Positions 48,268 through 55,307 of a DNA stretch of 57,964 bases are shown here, piece after piece. How positions within the stretch are numbered: position 1 is the stretch's first letter; every line of letters begins with the position of its first letter. The position numbers were made by a program, and so were the translations under genes. This stretch comes from Psychrobacter sp. APC 3426 (lineage in GTDB: Bacteria > Pseudomonadota > Gammaproteobacteria > Pseudomonadales > Moraxellaceae): contig NZ_JASDCF010000020.1 of the NCBI RefSeq assembly GCF_030408035.1, positions 1 to 57,964 of the forward strand, written 5' to 3'. The notes beneath the pieces are model-generated. The model did not search any database. It had not been told where the DNA came from and saw nothing but the letters and a program-made list of their open reading frames with translations.

Positions 48268-49226
48268 AGTCCTGCCTCCTTCATACTGTCTGCATTCTCG
48301 ATGTTTTTATCCACCAGGCGCATGAATAACTCTTCTAAGCGGTTGGCCTTGTTGCGCATACTCGCTACGGTAATGCCTTGCTCTGACAATTGGTTAAACA
48401 CACCATTTAATGACTCGCCTTCTGTTAACGTCACTTCCAGTGTCTGCTCATCAGGCTGCGACAATCCCGTTATCCCAGTCAAATCTAATTGACGAGTAAG
48501 CGGTGTCTCTAAATCCAAAACAAAAGTCTCAACTGACAATTGAGCAAGCAAATCCTTCATCTCAGTATTAATACGAATTTCGCCATGATCCAAAATCGCA
48601 ATGCGTTTACAAAGTTGCTCAGCTTCTTCTAGATAATGCGTAGTGAGGATAATGGTAGTGTTCTCTTCAATATTAATCTGCTGCATAAACTCCCACATAG
48701 AGCGGCGCAGCTCGATATCAACACCAGCGGTTGGCTCATCAAGAATCAATAACTTTGGCTTATGAATCAAGGCGCGAGCAATCATCAAACGGCGTTTCAT
48801 ACCACCTGATAATTCACGTGATTTACTATCACGCTTGTCCCATAACCCAAGCGCCGTCAGCAAGCGCTTGGCCCGTGGACGTGCTTCTTTGGCAGAAATA
48901 CCAAAGTAACCCGCCTGAGTAATCAAGATATCTTCAACTTTTTCGAACTGGTTAAAGTTAAACTCTTGCGGTACGACCCCGAGATACTGCTTGGCAGTCG
49001 AAGGGTTTTCTAACAAATCTGTGCCAAAAATCTTGATGCTACCAGTGGTAGGCTTAAAGAGTGAGCTAATGATGCCAATCATCGTTGACTTACCAGCACC
49101 ATTTGGTCCAAGCAGCGCAAAAAAACCACCCTGCGGGACAGTTAAACTGACATCTTTGAGTGCCGAAAACCCATTGCCATAGGTTTTGGATAAATTCTGG
49201 ATAGCAAGTGCTGGTACCTCAGACAT
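48264..49226 (-). CDS. yadG: ABC transporter ATP-binding protein (YadG type)
   Basis: The 320-residue ATPase has Walker A GPNGAGKST (about 39-47), signature LSGGMKRR and Walker B LLILDEPTAGVD, followed by a C-terminal extension of the kind seen in ABC-2 exporters. It pairs with the overlapping permease gene. Sequence and pairing match E. coli YadGH; the substrate is not known. It is the last gene before the IS605-type element. Confidence 0.9.
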   Translation of the reverse strand: MSEVPALAIQNLSKTYGNGFSALKDVSLTVPQGGFFALLGPNGAGKSTMIGIISSLFKPTTGSIKIFGTDLLENPSTAKQYLGVVPQEFNFNQFEKVEDILITQAGYFGISAKEARPRAKRLLTALGLWDKRDSKSRELSGGMKRRLMIARALIHKPKLLILDEPTAGVDIELRRSMWEFMQQINIEENTTIILTTHYLEEAEQLCKRIAILDHGEIRINTEMKDLLAQLSVETFVLDLETPLTRQLDLTGITGLSQPDEQTLEVTLTEGESLNGVFNQLSEQGITVASMRNKANRLEELFMRLVDKNIENADSMKEAGL

Positions 49227-49390
49227 GAAAACCTCTTTATTTGTTATGCATTTATATGAACAGCGATTTTTAGAGCACGGTTATTGCTTACAATTGCGTT
49301 GTCTAGAACAGACGTTGTCATGTCATAAAGTGAGGCTGCCGACGATAGATTTCAACTGCACCTGATTAGAAGCATCATATTAAAAATACT

Positions 49391-49600
49391 CATCAATGAA
49401 CCACCCCCTACCTTAGAGATAAGAGTTTCTTAGGTAACGCCCTTACTTGATACGATACTCTGTATCAGCGGTTAAGCGAATTGACTAAGCTAACCCTGTC
49501 GCACCGACAGTTTTTGACTGTTTAGCCAGTATCAATCCTTGATGTAAGATATTGATACTGGCATTGATATCGCGATCATTTTGCTGCAAGCAACTTGGAC
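49391..49600 (-). ncRNA. Candidate omega (reRNA) guide RNA of E1
   Basis: IS605-type TnpB nucleases use a guide RNA made from the 3' end of tnpB plus the right end of the element, with the guide reading into flanking DNA. This segment is the equivalent position; the last 90 bp (49391-49484) are conserved in E2. Boundaries are inferred by analogy, not from a seen promoter. Confidence 0.35.
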
Positions 49601-50633
49601 AATCCCACATTCTAACCGAAAGCGGTAATTCAGCTTTAGTCAGTAGATGGTTGCAGTGTGAGCAAGTCTTAGACGAGGGATACCATCGGTCTATTTTGAC
49701 AAGCGTTTTGCCGTACCAGTCTGCTTTATAAGCAAGCATGATGGTAAACGTTGACCATGAGCTGTCTGAGTTAGCTAATTTTCTGTTCTTAACCATACCT
49801 TTGACGTTTAAGTCCTCAATCGCAATCACATCGTGGTTTTTGATGAGATTGAATGAGAGTTTATGCAAGAAGTCTTTACGGGCATTGGTTATTTTTTCAT
49901 AAACCTTGGCAACTTTGGTTTTTTGCTTTTGATAGTTTTTACTGTCACGTAGATTACGGTTGTCTTTTTTGGCGATCAATGCCCGTTTAGACATAATTTT
50001 TTGAGCTTTGGATAATTTATCTTGCAACTTTGCTAGAAACTTAGGATTGGCAACTTTCGTGCTGTCCGATAAGACGATAAAGTCTGTCAATCCTAAGTCA
50101 ATGCCGATGTTTGATTGGGTTTTTGGTAATTCATTAACGATGGTTTCAACCAATAGGCTGACGTAGTATTTGCCTGATGGGGTACGGCTGATGGTGGCGC
50201 TCTTTATTAGGCCGTTTATTTTATCGGGGAACTTGGCGTTGATGTGGCCTATTTTTGGCAGTTTAACGGTGCTATCTGTGATCGCCACTGTGCCCTTTTG
50301 GTTGTTGGTGGTATAGCTGTCTTTAATGCCTTTTTTCTTAAACTTAGGAAGCCGGGCGCCTTGTTTGAAAAATTTACTATAAGCACTGCGTAGGTTTTGC
50401 TGCACATTCGCCAATGCTAAGCTATCGACTTCTTTTAGCCATTCAAATTCTTTTTTATACTGAGCAGGGGTGTTGTTGAGAGACATTTTAGTCTCACGGT
50501 AATACTCGATCTTGTCAGCCAGCATTTTATTCCAAATAAAGCGTGAGCAGCCAAACGACTTAGCAAAGAATATTTGCTGATCCTCGTTTGGATATAGTCT
50601 GACTTTATAGGCTTTTAGGATTTGCTTGGTCAT
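49485..50633 (-). CDS. tnpB: TnpB, RNA-guided nuclease-type protein of E1
   Basis: The 382-residue TnpB has the RuvC-like residues Asp179 (IGIDLGLTDF), Glu273 (IEDLNVKGM) and Asp353/Asp355 (DRDINASINI), and a zinc ribbon CSHC…CPSC (324-348). All key positions are intact, so it may be active. TnpB proteins are ancestors of Cas12 and cut DNA next to the element's target motif, which helps the element persist. The ATG shares a base with the tnpA stop. A close relative lies in E2. Confidence 0.93.
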   Translation of the reverse strand: MTKQILKAYKVRLYPNEDQQIFFAKSFGCSRFIWNKMLADKIEYYRETKMSLNNTPAQYKKEFEWLKEVDSLALANVQQNLRSAYSKFFKQGARLPKFKKKGIKDSYTTNNQKGTVAITDSTVKLPKIGHINAKFPDKINGLIKSATISRTPSGKYYVSLLVETIVNELPKTQSNIGIDLGLTDFIVLSDSTKVANPKFLAKLQDKLSKAQKIMSKRALIAKKDNRNLRDSKNYQKQKTKVAKVYEKITNARKDFLHKLSFNLIKNHDVIAIEDLNVKGMVKNRKLANSDSSWSTFTIMLAYKADWYGKTLVKIDRWYPSSKTCSHCNHLLTKAELPLSVRMWDCPSCLQQNDRDINASINILHQGLILAKQSKTVGATGLA

Positions 50634-51028
50634 TATTTACCTTGGCCAATGATATATTGCTTAATAACCTCAAGAGGTGCGCCGCCTGTTGTGATCAAGC
50701 AGAATGATTGCGACCAAAACTTATCTTCCCAAAGCTTGGCTTTAATCCTAGGAAATTCTTTTTTTAACAAGCGACTGCTTGCTGATTTGTAGGTATTAAT
50801 AAACTTACTAATTTCGGTCTTGGGGTGTGCTTTGAATAAAACATGAACATGATCTTTGTCGTGATTCCATTCAATAATCTCAATTTTATAGTCAGGTGCA
50901 ATACGCTCAAAAATAGCTTTTGCTCTGTCTGATATTTCGTTATCAAAAACCTGCCTACGGTATTTAGTCACTAAAATTAGATGGTAGTTTAGCGAAAAGA
51001 CTGAATGAGAATTAGTATCTAAAAGCAT
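50633..51028 (-). CDS. tnpA: IS200-type Y1 transposase TnpA
   Basis: The 131-residue HUH transposase has the His60-Val-His62 motif (KDHVHVLF) and the catalytic Tyr125 near the C-terminus (VIKQYIIGQGK). This small enzyme cuts and rejoins single-stranded DNA at the hairpin ends. Length and residues are intact, so E1 may still move and could also act on E2 in trans. The ATG lies about 120 bp from the left end. Confidence 0.93.
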   Translation of the reverse strand: MLLDTNSHSVFSLNYHLILVTKYRRQVFDNEISDRAKAIFERIAPDYKIEIIEWNHDKDHVHVLFKAHPKTEISKFINTYKSASSRLLKKEFPRIKAKLWEDKFWSQSFCLITTGGAPLEVIKQYIIGQGK

Positions 51029-51151
51029 CTGAATGCAAGACCTTTATATGATTAGACTGAATTTAATATTCATATTATAAGAACACTCGCATAAGGTCAA
51101 CCGCATCCATCCCACTACCTTAGAGGTAGGAAATTTCTGCGGAACTTTGTT

Positions 51152-51190
51152 AAAAAAGCGCCTATCTCATTAAATGAAATAGGCGCTTTA
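51152..51190 (-). terminator. Terminator of the cytochrome gene
   Basis: AAAAAAGCGCCTATCTCAT / ATGAAATAGGCGCTTTA, a long stem with one mismatch; on the minus strand it runs into TTTTTTAAC. E1 begins directly after this tract, so the stem still serves the cytochrome gene. Confidence 0.8.
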
Positions 51191-51303
51191 ATATATGCGT
51201 CTGGCAAGTTAGCAAACAGGTTGCGATATCATAAACAGCTGTGAATCGCGCATACTGCTAACACAATCCATCTTTATGCTGCTAAGTGCATCAGTTACTT
51301 AAT

Positions 51304-51972
51304 TTAGCTCGCTTCATCAATCATATAATCGACAGCGTTTTGCACTTCTTCGTCAGCAATGTCAGCACCGCCTTTGGCAGGCATAGCACCAAAGCCATTG
51401 ATAGCATGCGTATACAAGGTATCTGTACCTTTAGCGATACGTGCACCCCATGCACCTGCATCACCTAAGATTGGTGAGCCAAGTAGACCTGCACCGTGAC
51501 AAGTCTGACAGACAGCATTGTATACGGCTTTGCCGTCACGAGGGCCGTCACCAGCTGCTGGACCAGCAGCACGTGCCGTCACGTCACAGACTTCATCGTT
51601 TTCAAAACAGACCTTGGCAACCGGCTGAATACGGGCAATCAGGTTAGGATACAAAGCAATCAGCTTTTGTACTTGCGGCGTATCTTGTGGAATTGGCTCT
51701 TCTTCAACAGCAGGTGCTGCAGCAGCTGTTTCTTCCGCGTCTGCTTCGCTATCTACTACAGCGGCTTCATCAGCAGGAGCCTCGCCGTCTGTCGTATCTG
51801 CAGCCGCTTTAGGCTCATCCCCTAATTGCTCAGGTGCATTTTCAACGACTTCCTGACCTTCTGCTACATCAGAAACAGTTACAGGCGTTTCTACAACACT
51901 TTCAGCTTGGCTCACCGCGATACTAGCGATTCCTAGAATGGCAGCTGCCGATAACATAACTACTTTTCTCAT
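51304..51972 (-). CDS. c5-type monohaem cytochrome c
   Basis: The 222-residue precursor has a signal peptide (1-23, cut after SQA), a long acidic Ala/Glu/Asp-rich region (about 24-98) and a C-terminal cytochrome c domain with the haem motif CQTCH (155-159) and axial Met197 in GAMPAKGG. The lone pair Cys122/Cys129 before the haem motif could form a disulphide. It is a periplasmic electron carrier, probably feeding a terminal oxidase. The start ATG (51972) has a weak Shine-Dalgarno but sits 16 nt after a short leader ORF with a strong one. Confidence 0.88.
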   Translation of the reverse strand: MRKVVMLSAAAILGIASIAVSQAESVVETPVTVSDVAEGQEVVENAPEQLGDEPKAAADTTDGEAPADEAAVVDSEADAEETAAAAPAVEEEPIPQDTPQVQKLIALYPNLIARIQPVAKVCFENDEVCDVTARAAGPAAGDGPRDGKAVYNAVCQTCHGAGLLGSPILGDAGAWGARIAKGTDTLYTHAINGFGAMPAKGGADIADEEVQNAVDYMIDEAS

Positions 51973-51988
51973 TCGTCACGTTCTCTTA

Positions 51989-52021
51989 TTACGTATACAA
52001 AGGCTTACACGGCTTGGACAT
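51989..52021 (-). CDS. Possible 10-residue leader peptide upstream of the cytochrome gene
   Basis: A short ORF, MSKPCKPLYT, begins at an ATG with a near-perfect Shine-Dalgarno AAAGGAGG 9 bases upstream and ends 16 nt before the cytochrome ATG, in a different frame. The cytochrome itself has a much weaker site, so translational coupling is plausible. Chance remains possible for an ORF this short. Confidence 0.35.
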   Translation of the reverse strand: MSKPCKPLYT

Positions 52022-52036
52022 TCTGCCTGTCCTCCT

Positions 52037-52057
52037 TTGATGACCTCTCGTCATCAA
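52037..52057 (-). promoter_or_regulatory. Hairpin just upstream of the leader Shine-Dalgarno
   Basis: TTGATGAC-CTCTC-GTCATCAA is a perfect 8-bp inverted repeat with a 5-nt loop (plus-strand reading). On the minus strand its 3' arm abuts AAAGGAGG. It could be a protein operator, or an RNA stem that controls access to the ribosome-binding site. Confidence 0.45.
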
Positions 52058-52384
52058 TAGCAAACAGCCATCCCGCGTGCAGCACAGTTGCAATCGGTGA
52101 TTATAAATATGAATTCTCCCTGACATTATAAGGGAAAAGGCAGGTAGATTGCCATGCCTGTTTAATGACTATTCTGTTTTTTCTTAAAAAACATCAATCG
52201 CAGCCTTCATTCATTGGCTTTATGGCTTTTATTTGTTAGACTAAGCGGTCTTTATTTTTCGGCATTTAATAGTATTTGCTATTACCACTCTGATTGATTT
52301 GTATGCTGCTTTTATTTGCAGATTCTTAATCGATAAAATGCCAATCAATAAAGGCTGAACCAATCAAGTGATTCATCTTGTTAT

Positions 52385-52461
52385 GCGCTCGTAGCTCAGT
52401 TGGATAGAGTATCGGTCTCCGAAGCCGAGGGTCGTGGGTTCGATTCCCGCCGAGCGCACCA
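52385..52461 (+). tRNA. tRNA-Arg (anticodon CCG)
   Basis: A 77-nt cloverleaf: acceptor GCGCTCG / CGAGCGC, anticodon loop CTCCGAA (anticodon CCG), T arm GTGGG-TTCGATT-CCCGC, CCA encoded. It reads CGG. It stands between the cytochrome gene and the second tnpB element. Confidence 0.97.
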
Positions 52462-52480
52462 ATTATTAATCATGAATGGT

Positions 52481-52521
52481 ATTACCCCTTTCTCTGTATT
52501 ACCCCCTTCTCTGTATTACCC
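52481..52521 (+). repeat. 17-bp tandem repeat, 2.4 copies
   Basis: ATTACCCCTTTCTCTGT is followed by ATTACCCCCTTCTCTGT and ATTACCC, just downstream of tRNA-Arg. Function is not apparent. Confidence 0.7.
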
Positions 52522-52615
52522 AATACTTCTAGAACCCTTTATCAGCGACGATCTACGTCCTTAGCTGCCCTCTATTATTATGTGTTAACATCTATAAAAT
52601 GTTGTACATTTTGTT

Positions 52616-52820
52616 GATGAACTACCCACCACCTAAAGAGGTGGCGGTTTCTTAGGTAATACCCATACTTGATACGATATTTTGTATCAGCGGTTAGGCA
52701 AATTGACTAAGCTAACCCCGTCACACCGACGGTTTTGAGTGTTACCAGCCTTAGTCCTTCGTTGAGGATGTTAATACTGGCGTTGATGTCTCTATCGTTG
52801 GACTGCAAGCAACTGGGACA
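52616..52820 (-). ncRNA. Candidate omega (reRNA) guide RNA of E2
   Basis: The equivalent of the E1 segment: 3' end of tnpB plus the right end, whose roughly 90 bp beyond the tnpB stop are conserved with E1. Boundaries are inferred by analogy with other TnpB systems. Confidence 0.35.
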
Positions 52821-53855
52821 ATTCCATGATCTCACCTGTAGCGGTAACTCAGCTTTAGTTAGCAAGTGACCACAGCCTGAGCAGGTCTTAGAAGATGGAT
52901 ACCATCGGTCTACTTTGACTACCTCTTTACCGTACCAATCGGCTTTATAAGCCAGCATGATGGTAAAGGCTGACCATGATCTATCGCTAATCGCTTTAGA
53001 TAACTTCCTATTCTTAACCATGCCTTTGACGTTTAAGTCCTCAATCGCAATCACATCGTGGTTTTTGATGAGAGTGAATGATAGCTTATGCAGAAAGTCT
53101 TTTCGGATATTGGTTATTTTTTCATAGACCTTAGCGACTTTAACTTTTTGTTTTTGATAGTTGCGGCTGTCAGACAGCTTGCGCTGATTCGCTTTGGCAA
53201 CGGCTCTGCGTTTGGCCAGTATTTTCTGTTCTCGCGCAAGCTTATGTTGCAGCTTAGATAAAAAGGTAGGATTGGCAACTTTGCTGCCATCTGATAGGAC
53301 GATAAAGTCAGTCAGTCCTAAATCAATGCCTATTCTTGAGTGAGTTTTTAGCAACGGCTCTACGATAGTTTCAACCAATAGGCTGACATAGTACTTGCCT
53401 GATGGGGTGCGGCTGATGGTCGCTGACTTGATTAAGCCATTTACCTTGCTTGGAAATTTAGCGTTGATGTGACCTATTTTAGGCAGTTTGACAGTGCTAT
53501 CTGTGATCGCCACTGTGCCCTTTTGGTTGTTGGTGGTATAACTATCCTTAATTCCTTTTTTCTTGAATTTTGGGAAGCCTAAACCTTTGAAGAATTTACT
53601 ATAAGCGGCTCTTAGGTTTTGCTGTACGTTAGCCAGTGCCAGACTATCGACTTCTTTAAGCCATTCAAATTCTTTTTTATAGTGAGCAGGAGTATTTTTT
53701 AATTCGGTCTTATGCTCGTTGTAATGGTCTATTTTGTCACTAAGCATCCTATTCCAAATAAAGCGTGTGCAGCCGAATGATTTGGCAAAGAATATTTGCT
53801 GTTCTTCATTGGGGTACAGCCTGACTTTATGGGCTTTTAGGATTTGCTTGGTCAT
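52707..53855 (-). CDS. tnpB: TnpB, RNA-guided nuclease-type protein of E2
   Basis: The 382-residue protein is a close relative of the E1 TnpB, with the RuvC residues in IGIDLGLTDF, IEDLNVKGM and NDRDINASINI and zinc cysteines CSGC…CPSC. It differs by small indels (SKFFKGLGFPKF versus SKFFKQGARLPKF, and an extra residue pair near KLSKAISDRSW). AAGGAG lies 4 bases before the ATG. The intact frame suggests selection or recent arrival despite the absence of tnpA. Confidence 0.93.
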   Translation of the reverse strand: MTKQILKAHKVRLYPNEEQQIFFAKSFGCTRFIWNRMLSDKIDHYNEHKTELKNTPAHYKKEFEWLKEVDSLALANVQQNLRAAYSKFFKGLGFPKFKKKGIKDSYTTNNQKGTVAITDSTVKLPKIGHINAKFPSKVNGLIKSATISRTPSGKYYVSLLVETIVEPLLKTHSRIGIDLGLTDFIVLSDGSKVANPTFLSKLQHKLAREQKILAKRRAVAKANQRKLSDSRNYQKQKVKVAKVYEKITNIRKDFLHKLSFTLIKNHDVIAIEDLNVKGMVKNRKLSKAISDRSWSAFTIMLAYKADWYGKEVVKVDRWYPSSKTCSGCGHLLTKAELPLQVRSWNCPSCLQSNDRDINASINILNEGLRLVTLKTVGVTGLA

Positions 53856-53993
53856 AAGGAGCTTGTTGTTAATTGGCGTTATAATTATTAATCATAATAC
53901 CATAGGGAGTAAGGGTAGTTATCAATAACGCATTCATCCCACTACTTTAGAAGTAGGGGAATTCTGCGCTGAAAATGTTAAATTTACTTGAAC

Positions 53994-54374
53994 CTATTCT
54001 GCATCTTGCAAATTAGCAGAGAGCTGCGCACGGCTAGGTACACGGTGGTAATTAATTACAGGGACATTGCCCAAACGACGCTGACCGATGGCAAGCTTTT
54101 TATCAATGGTAATCATCGCAATTTTTTTATCTTGTTTACTGACCAGCAGATGATTTGCCTTACGCGTGACTCGATAATCAGGAAAATGCTGTTTTAATAA
54201 TGACGCCGCTTTTTGCAGCCCATCGTTAGCAGGTATTTTTTCTTTTTTTGACTGCTTATAGCCAGATTTTTGACTCCCTGTTTCACCTGGTTTTGCGCCA
54301 CGTGATTTTGCCAATAGCCATAAGGCCGCAACAACAGCGAAGAGTATGACAAGCCACCAAATTCCGTCTATCAT
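53994..54374 (-). CDS. Small membrane-anchored protein, unknown function
   Basis: The 126-residue protein has one N-terminal transmembrane segment (about 5-22, IWWLVILFAVVAALWLLA), a basic Lys/Ser-rich linker and a compact domain from about 50 (LLKQHFPDYRVTRKANHLLVSKQDKKIAMITIDKK). The alternation of strands and helices loosely resembles the membrane-anchored DUF2726 protein at 32662, but the family is not recognised. It diverges from the sirtuin gene, 35 bp apart. E2 sits directly after its stop codon and may have displaced its terminator. Confidence 0.55.
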   Translation of the reverse strand: MIDGIWWLVILFAVVAALWLLAKSRGAKPGETGSQKSGYKQSKKEKIPANDGLQKAASLLKQHFPDYRVTRKANHLLVSKQDKKIAMITIDKKLAIGQRRLGNVPVINYHRVPSRAQLSANLQDAE

Positions 54375-54409
54375 AAGAAGGGATATCCATTATTAGCAAG
54401 GGTTGGCTC

Positions 54410-55210
54410 ATGTTAGCAGAATTATTACCAGCGTTAATAGCAGAAGTAGAACTGGCGACCAAACTATTGGCGTCAGCACCACGTGTTTGTATCTTGACCG
54501 GTGCAGGAATTTCCGCAGAAAGCGGCATCCCAACGTTTCGAGACAATCAAACTGGATTGTGGGAAAATTATCGTGCTGAAGACTTGGCGACACCAGAGGC
54601 TTTTGCTCGTGATCCAGAACTGGTATGGTCATGGTATCAATGGCGCCGGCAATTGGTCGCTGATAAGAAACCAAATCCAGCCCATGATGCTTTAGCGCAG
54701 TGGCAATACCATGCTCAATCATCACATCAGCAAGTGACGCTCATTACCCAAAATGTCGATGACCTACACGAGCAAGCTGGTAGTGACGTGATACATTTAC
54801 ATGGCAATCTATGGGGCAATCGCTGCAGTCAATGCGACACCTCTTATCAAAACCAATCTAGACGTACATTTGATAGTGCGAGTACCCTTAGTTTCGATGA
54901 GGAATTAATCAATTGCTCGCGTTGCGATGGCTATATCAGACCAGATATCGTTTGGTTCGGAGAAGCCCTACCTGTACAAGCATGGCAGACGGCAGAGGAG
55001 GCAGCGGCCAATTGTGATGTCTTTATCAGTATTGGTACCTCAAGTCTTGTCTACCCTGCTGCTGAACTGTCACAGTTAGCCAAACAAAATGGTGCCAAAA
55101 TCATCGAAATAAACCCAAGTCCAACACCCAATACCATCGTTGATATCACGTTAGCAGAAAAAGCTGGCGTCATCATGCCGCTATTGGTAGAGCAAATTAC
55201 TAAGCTTTAG
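54410..55210 (+). CDS. cobB: NAD-dependent sirtuin deacylase (CobB type)
   Basis: The 266-residue sirtuin has GAGISAESGIPTFR (31-44), QNVDDLH (114-120), catalytic His131 in HLHGN, and zinc cysteines 139/142 and 169/172. The Tyr76-x-x-Arg79 pair (WYQWRR) is the class III signature that favours acidic acyl groups such as succinyl, as in SIRT5 and E. coli CobB. It removes acyl groups from protein lysines and makes nicotinamide and O-acyl-ADP-ribose. It converges with the adenine-deaminase-type gene. Confidence 0.93.
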   Translation: MLAELLPALIAEVELATKLLASAPRVCILTGAGISAESGIPTFRDNQTGLWENYRAEDLATPEAFARDPELVWSWYQWRRQLVADKKPNPAHDALAQWQYHAQSSHQQVTLITQNVDDLHEQAGSDVIHLHGNLWGNRCSQCDTSYQNQSRRTFDSASTLSFDEELINCSRCDGYIRPDIVWFGEALPVQAWQTAEEAAANCDVFISIGTSSLVYPAAELSQLAKQNGAKIIEINPSPTPNTIVDITLAEKAGVIMPLLVEQITKL

Positions 55211-55273
55211 GCACTAAACGTTAGGTACTAAACTGTAATCAATTAACGGCAGTCAGTTAATCTTGAAAAACAT

Positions 55274-55290
55274 GCAGAAAAACGGCTTAA
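55274..55290. terminator. Left half of a terminator split by IS1
   Basis: GCAGAAAAACGGCTTAA (55274-55290) is the complement, at 16 of 17 positions, of TTAAGCCGTTTCTCTGC (56116-56132) on the other side of the IS1 element. Without the insertion these arms would form a 17-bp hairpin with a 15-nt loop between two convergent genes. Confidence 0.75.
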
Positions 55291-55307
55291 CGATTTAATA
55301 AATCATT

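Larger units (their letters stand above)
49391..51148 (-). mobile_element. IS200/IS605-type element E1 with tnpA and tnpB
   Basis: A unit of about 1.76 kb with tnpA then tnpB on the minus strand, sharing a TAATG overlap. The left end has a hairpin CTACCT-TAG-AGGTAG (51115-51129) and the right end lies near 49391-49402 (AGTTCAT/GGTTCAT in E2/E1). Ends were set by comparing with the related element E2. On the minus strand the left flank is TTTAAC, which overlaps the T tract of the cytochrome gene terminator, consistent with single-strand insertion 3' of TTTAAC as reported for IS605 of Helicobacter. No target duplication is expected. Confidence 0.85.
51973..52384. other. Leader and intergenic region between the cytochrome gene and tRNA-Arg
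   Basis: 412 bp. Near the cytochrome gene it carries the leader structure at 51989-52057 (separate entries). The rest holds only A/T-rich sequence with a TAAAAT about 55 bp before the tRNA, a possible -10 with a poor upstream partner. The cytochrome promoter was not located. Confidence 0.5.
52616..53976 (-). mobile_element. IS605-type tnpB-only element E2
   Basis: A unit of about 1.36 kb holding only tnpB but with both ends related to E1: left-end hairpin CTACTT-TAG-AAGTAG (53942-53956) and right-end hairpin CCACCT-AAAG-AGGTGG (52629-52644). As in E1, the minus-strand left flank is TTTAAC (53977-53982). It lacks tnpA and would need TnpA in trans, for instance from E1. It lies 17 bp after the stop of the 126-residue membrane protein gene. 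Confidence 0.8.

Noticed and set aside
54408..54725. Minus-strand ORFs overlapping the start of the sirtuin gene
   Set aside because: They are shadows of the sirtuin frame, which has complete family motifs.
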